DNA of 64,000 bases, from NCBI RefSeq assembly GCF_000429945.1, contig NZ_KE386997.1, forward strand, positions 6,749-70,748. The letters are read 5' to 3'. The stretch comes from Desulfogranum japonicum DSM 18378 (lineage in GTDB: Bacteria; Desulfobacterota; Desulfobulbia; Desulfobulbales; Desulfobulbaceae). The notes below the pieces were generated by a model. The model was given only the letters and a program-made list of their open reading frames with translations. It ran no database searches and was not told where the DNA came from. Of the stretch, positions 54,996 through 63,335 are shown in pieces. The number at the start of each line of letters is the position of its first letter. Positions within the stretch are counted from its first letter, which is position 1. The translations under genes were made by a program, and so were the position numbers.

Positions 54996-56206
54996 TCCGC
55001 CTTGCCTATGGAAATGACAGCATCGAATTTGCCCTACATAGACATGCAGAAATTCTCTCTATTCAGGAACCAACAATCCGAATTTCCGAAGAAATATTCA
55101 GGCATGGCATTACGCCGTTTCTGAAACAACTGCTACCAACGGACAATCTTGCCATTGTTGTTGCTGATAAAACCAGACTCTGCGGTTACGAAACAGTGCT
55201 TCCCTGGTTGGTGAAAAGCTTGCGCGAGAAAGGGCTGAGAAGACAACAGATAACCTTTTACATAGCATACGGTACCCATCAGCCACAAGATGATCGAACA
55301 TGCCGGCACTGCTATGGCCAGGTATACGATGAATACCATTTTATCCATCACCACTGTGATCATGCTCAGTTTACCGAGTTAGGGAAAACGCAGCGGGGAA
55401 CACCAATCCTGATCTGTCAGGATATACTCGAGTCTGACGCCATACTGACCATTGGCGCGGTCAGTCACCATTATTTTGCAGGATATGGAGGCGGCAGAAA
55501 ATTACTGTTCCCAGGTCTTGCAGAGCGCTCAGCTATTCACAGCAACCACAGTTTGTATCTCAATCGTCAGACGGGTAATCTTGAGGAACAATGCCAGCCA
55601 GGTAGCCTGGACACCAATCCGATAGCTGAAGATCTGAAAGAAATCAACAGCTATTTACCAGACTATTTTTCCATTCATGGAATCCTCAACAGCGATGGAC
55701 AACTTGCTGATTTTCTTTTTGGTTCAGGATATGATGTTTTTCTCTCTGCCTGTTCACGACTTGATGGCTATTATCGACATGAAAATACTAAAGAATTTGA
55801 CATTGTCCTCGCTTCTGCCGGAGGATCGCCCAAAGATATTAATTTCATCCAGGCTCACAAGGCCATTCATAACAGCAGCCGCTTTGTACGCGAAGGGGGG
55901 CAGTTAATCATGCTGGCTCGGTGTCCTGATCAAATCGGCTCAACCACATTCCTCCCCTACTTTTCAAAAAATGGTTTTACCCAGGCTTTTGCCGGACTCA
56001 TTGACAAATATTCAGGAAACGGCGGCACGGCTCTGGCAATGATGAAAAAAACAGACCGAATAGCCATTTCTCTGCTTACTGATCTGACGCCAGACACGTG
56101 TAAAAAAATTGGTGTGCAAAAATGGGACATAACTCGAATCCAAAATGCCTTGGCAGATGAAGATACATCACTGGCCATTATCCCAAATGCGTCGCTGCTT
56201 ATATAA
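54992..56206 (+). CDS. larA: LarA-family nickel-pincer lactate racemase
   Basis: A 404-residue LarA homologue. Key positions match L. plantarum LarA in spacing: His160 (AVSHHYFAGYGG), Lys170 (GGGRKLLFPG, which would bind the pincer cofactor) and His186 (HSNHSLY). The early GTH (His96) lies at nearly the expected position. LarA interconverts L- and D-lactate using a nickel-pincer nucleotide made by LarB, LarC and LarE; none of these is in the window. Some LarA homologues act on other 2-hydroxy acids. The ATGA overlap with glcF ties it to lactate oxidation. Confidence 0.85.
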   Translation: MIRLAYGNDSIEFALHRHAEILSIQEPTIRISEEIFRHGITPFLKQLLPTDNLAIVVADKTRLCGYETVLPWLVKSLREKGLRRQQITFYIAYGTHQPQDDRTCRHCYGQVYDEYHFIHHHCDHAQFTELGKTQRGTPILICQDILESDAILTIGAVSHHYFAGYGGGRKLLFPGLAERSAIHSNHSLYLNRQTGNLEEQCQPGSLDTNPIAEDLKEINSYLPDYFSIHGILNSDGQLADFLFGSGYDVFLSACSRLDGYYRHENTKEFDIVLASAGGSPKDINFIQAHKAIHNSSRFVREGGQLIMLARCPDQIGSTTFLPYFSKNGFTQAFAGLIDKYSGNGGTALAMMKKTDRIAISLLTDLTPDTCKKIGVQKWDITRIQNALADEDTSLAIIPNASLLI

Positions 56207-56436
56207 CTGGCAGCTTGAATGATAGGGAAAATATGTTGTACAAGCTACGAGAAAATACGGGCCTGTTCGGAACAAACATTTGCCATTTTCCTCTGTTTCA
56301 ATTAAGAATTGTTCTTGGGTGAAGGGTGAACGTATACCAGTTGTACTTGAAATGTAACATTTTTTGCCTGTAATAACCTCTGACCAATAACCACAAACCA
56401 TCAGTCTGAGTTGCAGCAGTCTGTGTAAACGTATCC

Positions 56437-57813
56437 ATGTCCAACGCAAGATCAAATCCTATCGTGGCCTTCTTTGCATCCGTGCAACTGGCCCTGTTTC
56501 TTCTCTTTATTCTGGCTGCCACTTCAATCATCGGTACCATAATTCCACAAAATCAACCTTCACATTTCTATATAGAAAAATATGGGGAGCAGGCTGCCCG
56601 TTTCATGGGCATACTGGACTTCACTGATATGTACAGTTCGTGGTGGTTTCTGGCCCTGCTTCTCCTATTTGTTATAAACCTGATTGTTTGCAGTCTCAAA
56701 CGTATTCCCCAGGTTCTCAAGCTCATTCGTAAAGATAATCTAAAAATCCAGCCGGACCGCTTGCAAAACATGCATTTCTCGCACAGCGTGAGCTACGATG
56801 AGCAAACAACACCTCAGCAAATTGATTCTTTCCTACGAAACAACGGATGGAAACCGGAACAGCGCGTATTCAAAAATGGCATACTGTTTTTCTCCGAGAA
56901 AGGTGCCTGGACACGCTTTGGAGTCTATGTGGTCCACCTGTCCATTTTGATTATCCTCACAGGCGCGGTACTGGGTTCGTCCATGTTTGCAAACAAAGTA
57001 TTACACAGGCCTGACTTTGCCTTTAAAGGTTCCATGGCCATTCCCGAAACCCAGAAAAACAATAGGGTTTTTCCTTTTGGAAAGCAGACTCCAATTCCAT
57101 TAGGATTCACAGTTCGCTGCAACTCTTTTTCCATTGATTATTACGCAAACGGCATGCCCAAAACCTATCTTTCCCAGGTGACGATTTTCGAAAACGGGAA
57201 ACCTGTACCAACAATGGAAGATATTGCCATCAAAGTGAACAAACCACTTAAATATAAAGGGGTGACTCTCTACCAATCCAGCTACCAGCCATTCCAAGAC
57301 TTTCTTGTAACTGTCAAGAAACAGGGAGATAACGATCAACCGACCTTGCAGAAACAGGCAGTCATAGCTCCTGCAAAACAACAAAAATGGCAAGAAGCAG
57401 ACGTTTCGTTTGGGATCCTTAACCGGGAAATTTCTCGTAATATAACCCAAAGAATAAAAGTCTGGTTTTCCGACAACCAGGGCAAACCTTCTATTTTCTG
57501 GGTTGCGGCCGGCCAGGAGGCCTCCATTGAAAGGCCAACGGGTACATACACGTTTACTGCTAAACAGCTCTATGCCACAGTCTTTCAGGTCACCAAAGAC
57601 CCCGGTGTATGGTTAGTGTATCTTGGATGTGGCCTGATGTTGTTAGGGCTATACATAGCATTTTTTACTTCGCATAAAAAAATATTTGCCTATCTCAATA
57701 TGGAAGACCAAGGTTGCACATTACTCCTTGCTGGAAACACCAATAAAAATAAAGTTGGCTTTGAAAAAACGTTTCAGGCACTAGTTGACGCATCTGATGA
57801 GTTGCACCACTAA
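56437..57813 (+). CDS. resB: Cytochrome c biogenesis protein ResB/Ccs1
   Basis: A 458-residue membrane protein with early helices (SVQLALFLLFILAATSIIGT, WWFLALLLLFVINLIVCSL), a third helix after residue 155 (VVHLSILIILTGAVLGS), a large periplasmic domain with the LKYKGVTLYQSSY motif, and a C-terminal helix (LVYLGCGLMLLGLYIAF). Together with CcsA it forms the system II cytochrome c synthase that delivers and attaches haem. The start ATG has no strong ribosome site. The CcsA gene follows 62 bp downstream. Confidence 0.9.
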   Translation: MSNARSNPIVAFFASVQLALFLLFILAATSIIGTIIPQNQPSHFYIEKYGEQAARFMGILDFTDMYSSWWFLALLLLFVINLIVCSLKRIPQVLKLIRKDNLKIQPDRLQNMHFSHSVSYDEQTTPQQIDSFLRNNGWKPEQRVFKNGILFFSEKGAWTRFGVYVVHLSILIILTGAVLGSSMFANKVLHRPDFAFKGSMAIPETQKNNRVFPFGKQTPIPLGFTVRCNSFSIDYYANGMPKTYLSQVTIFENGKPVPTMEDIAIKVNKPLKYKGVTLYQSSYQPFQDFLVTVKKQGDNDQPTLQKQAVIAPAKQQKWQEADVSFGILNREISRNITQRIKVWFSDNQGKPSIFWVAAGQEASIERPTGTYTFTAKQLYATVFQVTKDPGVWLVYLGCGLMLLGLYIAFFTSHKKIFAYLNMEDQGCTLLLAGNTNKNKVGFEKTFQALVDASDELHH

Positions 57814-57875
57814 GCGTGCGAATTTTGAAGCGTTAAAAGACACTCAAGACAGTTTTTATTCACTGGAAAATACAT

Positions 57876-58727
57876 ATGGATAGTTCAACTCTGCTGGGCC
57901 TCACCATGCTGGCCTACCTGCTGTCAACGGCATTTCATGCCGGACAGCTGGTTTTTCGTTCCAAAGGCGCAGGCCTTGTAGGCCTCTTTCTTGCCGTTCT
58001 TGGTCTTCTTATTCAAACAGCGGGCATCGGATTACGCTGGACCGAATCATACGCAATGGGAATTGGTCATGCGCCACTGACCAACATGTATGAATCTCTG
58101 GTCTTTTTTGCCTGGTGCACAACCTTGTTTTACGTGCTCATTGATTTCAAATACAAGGCAAGGGTTCTTGGCATGTTCACCATGCCACTTTCTTTCATTG
58201 CCATGGCTTATGCATCTTTCTCCGGCCATATCTCTGCTGATATAAAACCACTGCTTCCCGCGCTCCAATCCAATTGGCTCATAGCCCATGTTGTTACCTG
58301 TTTTATTGGCTATGGAGCATTTGCTGTGGCTGCAGCGCTGGGGGTTATGTACCTGGTAAAATTATCAAGCCAATCCGGAGGAACAAATACATATACTGAG
58401 TCTGCACTTCCTGCCCTGACAGAGCTGGACGATCTAACCCACAAAACTATTGTTTTTGGTTTTATGTGGCTTTCCGCCGGCATTATCACCGGAGCCATCT
58501 GGGCAAATGAAGCCTGGGGAACATACTGGAGTTGGGATGCAAAAGAGACCTGGTCTCTCATTACCTGGTTTCTCTATGCCATTACACTTCATGTTCGCTT
58601 CACCATAGGTTGGACGGGTAAACGAATTGCCTGGTTGGCGATATTTGGCTTTTTCGCTGTTTTGTTTACCTACTTTGGTGTCAATTACCTCCTTGCCGGG
58701 TTACACAGCTATGGAACACCAGGTTGA
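57876..58727 (+). CDS. ccsA: Cytochrome c biogenesis protein CcsA/ResC
   Basis: A 283-residue polytopic membrane protein with the haem-handling tryptophan-rich motif GTYWSWDAKETWSLITW (family WWxWD-type) and flanking histidines near helix ends (for example GIGHAPLTNMYES and ITLHVRF). It is the haem-transporting half of the system II synthase and partners ResB. It lies directly upstream of a tetraheme cytochrome, an obvious client. Confidence 0.93.
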   Translation: MDSSTLLGLTMLAYLLSTAFHAGQLVFRSKGAGLVGLFLAVLGLLIQTAGIGLRWTESYAMGIGHAPLTNMYESLVFFAWCTTLFYVLIDFKYKARVLGMFTMPLSFIAMAYASFSGHISADIKPLLPALQSNWLIAHVVTCFIGYGAFAVAAALGVMYLVKLSSQSGGTNTYTESALPALTELDDLTHKTIVFGFMWLSAGIITGAIWANEAWGTYWSWDAKETWSLITWFLYAITLHVRFTIGWTGKRIAWLAIFGFFAVLFTYFGVNYLLAGLHSYGTPG

Positions 58728-58901
58728 TGAAGAAATATAAAAAACATAGGGTTAGTGCACTACTGTCCTGAGCATTGTTGACAATGAACGGGGAAAGAGC
58801 TATACCTTTTGCCGATTACAGTTGTTTTGTTCATATACCAATAACTCGTGCCATTCGGCCACGCAACGTGTCTGAAGAAGCGCAAACCAAGGAGGATTGA
58901 C

Positions 58902-59291
58902 ATGAAAAAGCTACTGGTGTGCGGCGCAATACTGGCTGCCTTCTTCGTAGTTGGAAGTGGTGTGTCCTTTGCATCTGACAAAGGGCCTGCGGAAATCACC
59001 CTGGAATCAACCATTGATACCGCTAAAAAGCCCAAACCAGCTACATTTCCCCATGCAGAGCACCAATCACGACTGGCGTGCGGTGACTGCCATCACGGAA
59101 AAGATGCTGATGGCAAAAAGATCGATTATGTAGAAGGACAGGAAATCGGCAAATGTGAGTCTTGCCATAACAAGGCTGCAGGGATGCCTAAAAAAGTTGC
59201 AAGCTACAAAGATGCCGCACATGCTCTTTGTAAAGACTGTCACAAACAGCAGGATGCAAAACTGGCTAAGTGTAATGTCTGTCACAAATAG
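58902..59291 (+). CDS. Tetraheme cytochrome c3-family protein
   Basis: A 129-residue protein with a signal peptide (MKKLLVCGAILAAFFVVGSG) and four haem-binding CxxCH sites: C60GDCH64, C85ESCH89, C110KDCH114 and C124NVCH128. Extra histidines (51, 54, 65, 108) could supply sixth ligands. All four motifs are CxxCH, without the CxxxxCH forms found in classical Desulfovibrio cytochrome c3. It is a soluble periplasmic electron carrier. AAGGAGG lies just before the ATG. A strong terminator follows. Confidence 0.95.
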   Translation: MKKLLVCGAILAAFFVVGSGVSFASDKGPAEITLESTIDTAKKPKPATFPHAEHQSRLACGDCHHGKDADGKKIDYVEGQEIGKCESCHNKAAGMPKKVASYKDAAHALCKDCHKQQDAKLAKCNVCHK

Positions 59292-59320
59292 CTGATCATA
59301 CACAGAAGTGATGCAATAAA

Positions 59321-59358
59321 AAAAAAGCTGCTCCATTAATATGAAGCAGCTTTTTTTT
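59321..59358 (+). terminator. Intrinsic terminator after the cytochrome c3 gene
   Basis: AAAAAAGCTGCT (59321-59332) pairs with AGCAGC followed by eight T (59345-59358), around a 12-nt loop. It lies 29 nt after the stop. The leading A-run means it could also stop glyS transcription from the other side. Confidence 0.88.
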
Positions 59359-59464
59359 ACCAGCAAAAATCTTTCTTACACTTCGTTGAAACAACAGGCT
59401 ATAGCAATGAAGAACTACCTCTGTAATCTGCTGCCTTCAATACATTTGTATGCAGATCATCAAG

Positions 59465-61543
59465 TTACTCAACATGCATACGGGATATATCTCCAACCTG
59501 TAAGACCAATTGCCCTAAAGCGGTGAGCATGTTCAACCTGTTTTGCCGCACTGATGCATCCTCTGCCATGACCATCACCTGATCGAAAAAGGTGTCAACA
59601 GGGGTTTTCATGGCCAACATTTCTTCAAGGGCCTGGGAATACTTCTTCTCATTCAACAAGGGCGCGGTAATAGTCTCTACCTGCTCAAAAGCCTGGAACA
59701 AATCCTTTTCCGCCTGTTCCTGAAGCAAAGCGGTATCCACTGTTGTTGCACTGTTATCTTTGATAATATTGCGAATTCGTTTAAAGGAACCGGCAAGCAC
59801 GGCAAACTGTTCCTGACCCTGAATTTGATTCAGTGCTTCTATTCGTGCAAGGCAATCAACCGGATCATCAAATTTTATAGCAGTAGCAGCATCGACGACT
59901 TCCTGAGGAAAACCACTGGCAACCTGCTCGTTGGCAAATCTCAGACTGATAAATGCCAGAATATCTTCAGCAGTTTTGTTTTCAATAGTCAATTGCCCAA
60001 CATAGCCTTGTAAGGCGGCATCCACAAATACAGAGAGCTTGATGGAGATTGACAGTCCCTTGAGAATATTGATCAGACCTATGGCCTGCCGACGTAAACC
60101 AAAAGCATCTTTATTCCCTGTGGGCCGTTCACCTATGGCAAAACATCCAGCTATGGTATCGAGCCGATCAGCAATCCCTACAATTGCACCCAATATGCTT
60201 CCGGGAAGCTCACCTCCTGAGCGAACAGGCATATAATGCTCTTCGATTGCCTGAGCTACAGAGAGTGGTTCGCCATCCCTGGTTGCATATTCTCTCCCCA
60301 TGATTCCCTGCAACGATGGAAATTCTCCAACCATTTCAGTTAACAGATCAGCTTTGGCCAATCGGGCAGCACGTACAGCTTCTACTTTAAGCTCAGGTTG
60401 AATAGCCTCGGCCAGCTGCTCTGCCAACTTTGCTACTCGTTCTGATTTTTCAAGCATGGTGCCTAATTTATGCTGAAAAACAATGCCACTGAGTCGCTCT
60501 ATACGAGTTTCCAGCTTCTCTTTCTGATCTTCTTTATAGAAAAACAATCCATCCTCAAGTCTGGCTCTCAATACCCTTTCATGACCACTGGCTGCAAATT
60601 TTGTATCTGCAATCTCAGTGTTGTTTACAGCTACAAAATATGGAAGCAATTTTCCCGTGGTACTGTCAGTAACAGGAAAATATTTCTGGTGCTCACGCAT
60701 GGAAGTTATGAGAGCTTCATCTGGGAGTTGCAAAAATTTTTCATCAAATGATCCACAAATTCCATATGGTTTTTCAACCAGATTGGTCACTGTATCTATG
60801 AGACCATCATGCAGCACAGGTTGTGCCCCTGGCACATTCTGCTGTTCACGAACGGCATGCTCAACCTCGTTGATAACCATTTTTCGCCGCTGCTGCATAT
60901 CGACAATCACAAAATGGTCTGCCATTGCCTGCCGATACTGCGCAATACCAGAAATAGTGATATTGCCAGATGCGAGAAAACGATGTCCTCTGGATGTGTT
61001 ACCAGCTACAACACCTTCTATTTCCAGATCTATGACACTTCCATCAAAAAGAGCGACTATCCATTGAATGGGACGAGCAAAGGCCAAACATGTTTCAGAC
61101 CAGCGCATGGATTTAGGAAAAACAATTTCCCGTATTAAGGATTCAAGTAAATCAGGGAGTAAATCGATGCTATCCTGCCCCTGTACTTCTTCAATCACCA
61201 TGAGGTATTCACCTTTGGGAGTTTCCACAACTTCCAAACTCTCAGGAGCCTTACCTTTGGACCGGGCAAATCCTATGGCTGCTTTGGTGGGATTGCCGTC
61301 AGCATCAAAACCGGCACTACGGGAAGGGCCGATGTGTTCAAGACGCTGGTCAGGCTGCCGACTCTCAAGATCCTGGATAATCAGCGTTAGCCGCCGCGGT
61401 GTTCCATAAGTCTCTATCCCATGGAAATGTAAGCCAAGGCCGCGTAACTTCCTGTCCATTTCCCTGCCAAGGGTTTGCAATGCAGGTTGTATATACCCAG
61501 CAGGTATTTCCTCGGTTCCGATTTCAAATAGTAGTTCACTCAT
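59465..61543 (-). CDS. glyS: Glycine-tRNA ligase beta subunit
   Basis: A 692-residue protein, the full family length. It begins MSELLFEIGTEEIPAGYI and has the HD-like and anticodon-binding parts typical of bacterial GlyRS beta (FGLRRQAIGLINIL, SGHERVLRARLEDGLFFYKED, IADRLDTIAGCFAIGERPTG). The alpha subunit gene glyQ is normally directly upstream in bacteria with the alpha2-beta2 enzyme, but here the upstream gene is a FolE2-like protein and no glyQ is seen in the window. Confidence 0.95.
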   Translation of the reverse strand: MSELLFEIGTEEIPAGYIQPALQTLGREMDRKLRGLGLHFHGIETYGTPRRLTLIIQDLESRQPDQRLEHIGPSRSAGFDADGNPTKAAIGFARSKGKAPESLEVVETPKGEYLMVIEEVQGQDSIDLLPDLLESLIREIVFPKSMRWSETCLAFARPIQWIVALFDGSVIDLEIEGVVAGNTSRGHRFLASGNITISGIAQYRQAMADHFVIVDMQQRRKMVINEVEHAVREQQNVPGAQPVLHDGLIDTVTNLVEKPYGICGSFDEKFLQLPDEALITSMREHQKYFPVTDSTTGKLLPYFVAVNNTEIADTKFAASGHERVLRARLEDGLFFYKEDQKEKLETRIERLSGIVFQHKLGTMLEKSERVAKLAEQLAEAIQPELKVEAVRAARLAKADLLTEMVGEFPSLQGIMGREYATRDGEPLSVAQAIEEHYMPVRSGGELPGSILGAIVGIADRLDTIAGCFAIGERPTGNKDAFGLRRQAIGLINILKGLSISIKLSVFVDAALQGYVGQLTIENKTAEDILAFISLRFANEQVASGFPQEVVDAATAIKFDDPVDCLARIEALNQIQGQEQFAVLAGSFKRIRNIIKDNSATTVDTALLQEQAEKDLFQAFEQVETITAPLLNEKKYSQALEEMLAMKTPVDTFFDQVMVMAEDASVRQNRLNMLTALGQLVLQVGDISRMHVE

Positions 61544-61790
61544 GGCTACTCACGACCTTAAAATCTGTTTAATAGGGTGCTCAGACAAATGCACATCCCA
61601 AGGATTCTGAGACACTCTCTCTATTTGTCTTTATATAAATAATGGGATCAATTTTCAGGGATTGGGTATCATACTCGAAGGTTGCACCGACATCAACAAC
61701 CAAGACCAAGTTTTTAGGCATGCCTGTTGTCGTATGGAGTTTCTCTGACCTTAAAATCAGAGCGCACAACTTCTCTACTCAACCGTTACA

Positions 61791-62492
61791 TCAAGGCCCT
61801 TCTATGGCGGCGTAGCTGGAAAATCCGCGTTCCACATGCTCAACTTTAACCCGAAACCAGGAAAATGCAGCCAGTGAACTCAATATTTGCCCGATTCTCT
61901 TACACATTGCTTCCGGTGAATCGCCACCAGATCCACCAGATGCACTACCTCTCTCTATATGTTGTATAAGATCCTCCAACCAGACGAAATGGTTGAGGCG
62001 TACGGCAACCAGGACTTTACCCCACAGACCGGAGACAGCCTGCACACCATTTTTCCTAGCGTTGGTATTTAACTGTACAGGAACTTCAACCTCGACTACC
62101 AGGTCAAGCTGTTCTTTAAGAGAACCACACATACTGCAGTCATACCTTCTGGAAATGCATTCCGAATTACCTAGGGAGGCAGCAAAAAAGTAGGGAAAGG
62201 AAATTTCCAGATGGGCGGCTTCAGCTTCGAGACGTTTGCGCATTTCTTCCAATATGTTATGTAGCGCAAGTAGATCAAACTTATGATGAAAACAGTTCAA
62301 AATCTCTATAAAACGACTCATATGAGTCCCTTTAAAGTGTCTGGGAAGATGTACGTACATATTGACACTGGCAACAGTCTGTTGCGACTGTTTTGCCTTA
62401 TCTTGTAACGTGATAGGATAAGAGATATTTTTAACCCCAACTTTTCGGATGTCTATGCATCTTGAATCGGGAGAGGACTGAACGTCTTGCAT
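61791..62492 (-). CDS. FolE2-family protein lacking the catalytic residues
   Basis: A 233-residue protein that aligns with GTP cyclohydrolase IB (FolE2) at the N terminus (MQDVQSSPDSRCIDIRKVGV, ISYPITL, HFKGTHMSRFIEIL) and in the middle (VVEVEVPV, NHFVWLEDLIQHIE). At the site where FolE2 has CPCS, ending in AHNQR, this protein has N142-T-N144-A and S154-G-L-W. The tail ESIHNH is replaced by ERGFSS. The cysteine and both histidine positions are lost. A frameshift was checked and is not the cause. It also has an unusual cluster C112, C119, C122. It is unlikely to be a GTP cyclohydrolase; function unknown. The start agrees with FolE2 N termini but lacks a ribosome site. Confidence 0.75.
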   Translation of the reverse strand: MQDVQSSPDSRCIDIRKVGVKNISYPITLQDKAKQSQQTVASVNMYVHLPRHFKGTHMSRFIEILNCFHHKFDLLALHNILEEMRKRLEAEAAHLEISFPYFFAASLGNSECISRRYDCSMCGSLKEQLDLVVEVEVPVQLNTNARKNGVQAVSGLWGKVLVAVRLNHFVWLEDLIQHIERGSASGGSGGDSPEAMCKRIGQILSSLAAFSWFRVKVEHVERGFSSYAAIEGP

Positions 62493-62890
62493 TAGTAAAT
62501 AAAATAAAAAGTATAAAAAACCGAATTGAGGGCTCTCCGCTCCACGCTCACACCTGACACGCCCCAATGGCGGTGAATAACTCAAATATCAGTATTGGGG
62601 AAAACCCTGTTGAAACCGAAACAGAGTCGGTTCTGGAGATATGATATCCTATCTGACAAACAAATGAGAACCAATATTACAATGTTCCAGAGAGACTCCG
62701 AACTTCCTGCTCCATGAAATGGAATACAACATTATAAAAATAGTGCTGCATAATGTGTAATATTTGCTGGTTCAGACAAGGGAATGTTAATATTTCACAC
62801 TCTTAGCCATTCTTTTTTCATGCTGCCATGAACCCGTTACAATACGGTGATGAAAAAATAACGGGCAAAGTAACAGAGTCGTGTAAAGTA
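62493..62890. other. Non-coding stretch upstream of the FolE2-like gene
   Basis: 398 bp between the FolE2-like start and the receiver-protein stop, both on the minus strand. I see no gene and no strong hairpin here. Confidence 0.5.
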
Positions 62891-63247
62891 TTAATCAAGG
62901 TATTTATGCACAGCTTCCTTAAGTTCGTCAATATTTGCAGATTTCACAATATACTCATCAGAAGCCCAACTCTTAAAATCATTTTTAAATTCCGGGTATG
63001 CTGAACAAAGAATAACTGGAAGTTGAGCATTGATTTCCTTCATACGGCTTAACACATCAATGCCATTCATCCCTGGCATATTTATATCCAACACAACCAG
63101 GTCAGGCTGATGCTCACGAAATTTCTCTAAAGCTTCTTCTCCGTTAAAGGCTGATATAACCGTATACCCATCTTCTTCAAACTCACCCCGGTAGAGCAAC
63201 TGTATCCCCTGCTCGTCATCGACCAACAAAATAGTTTTATTTGACAT
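62891..63247 (-). CDS. Single-domain response regulator
   Basis: A 118-residue CheY-like receiver without output domain. It has the acidic pair (LLVDDEQ), the phospho-acceptor Asp in LVVLDINMPGMNG, the switch Ser in ILCSAYPE and the conserved Lys in YIVKSANI. The Lys is followed by Ser instead of the usual Pro. GGAGGAG precedes the ATG. The cognate kinase is not adjacent; the hybrid kinase at 38.7-40.7 kb is too distant to assign. Confidence 0.9.
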   Translation of the reverse strand: MSNKTILLVDDEQGIQLLYRGEFEEDGYTVISAFNGEEALEKFREHQPDLVVLDINMPGMNGIDVLSRMKEINAQLPVILCSAYPEFKNDFKSWASDEYIVKSANIDELKEAVHKYLD

Positions 63248-63335
63248 ATTCTCCTCCAAAGCCCTTCACGTGGGGCGTCCCCTGTGGGATGTAGCCTTAC
63301 CGAATGTGGCTCCTACTTTTAGTAGTCCGATCAGC

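Noticed and set aside
61581-61769. Short minus-strand frame between glyS and the FolE2-like gene
   Set aside because: It contains an ATG and some plausible sequence (MPKNLVLVVDVGATFEYD), but it is short, lacks a ribosome site and matches nothing I know.
61791-62492. Frameshift or sequencing error hiding a normal FolE2 active site
   Set aside because: The neighbouring frame read across the active-site stretch (around 62010-62075) runs into a stop and shows no CPCS or AHNQR; the reading frame is continuous and aligns without gaps there.
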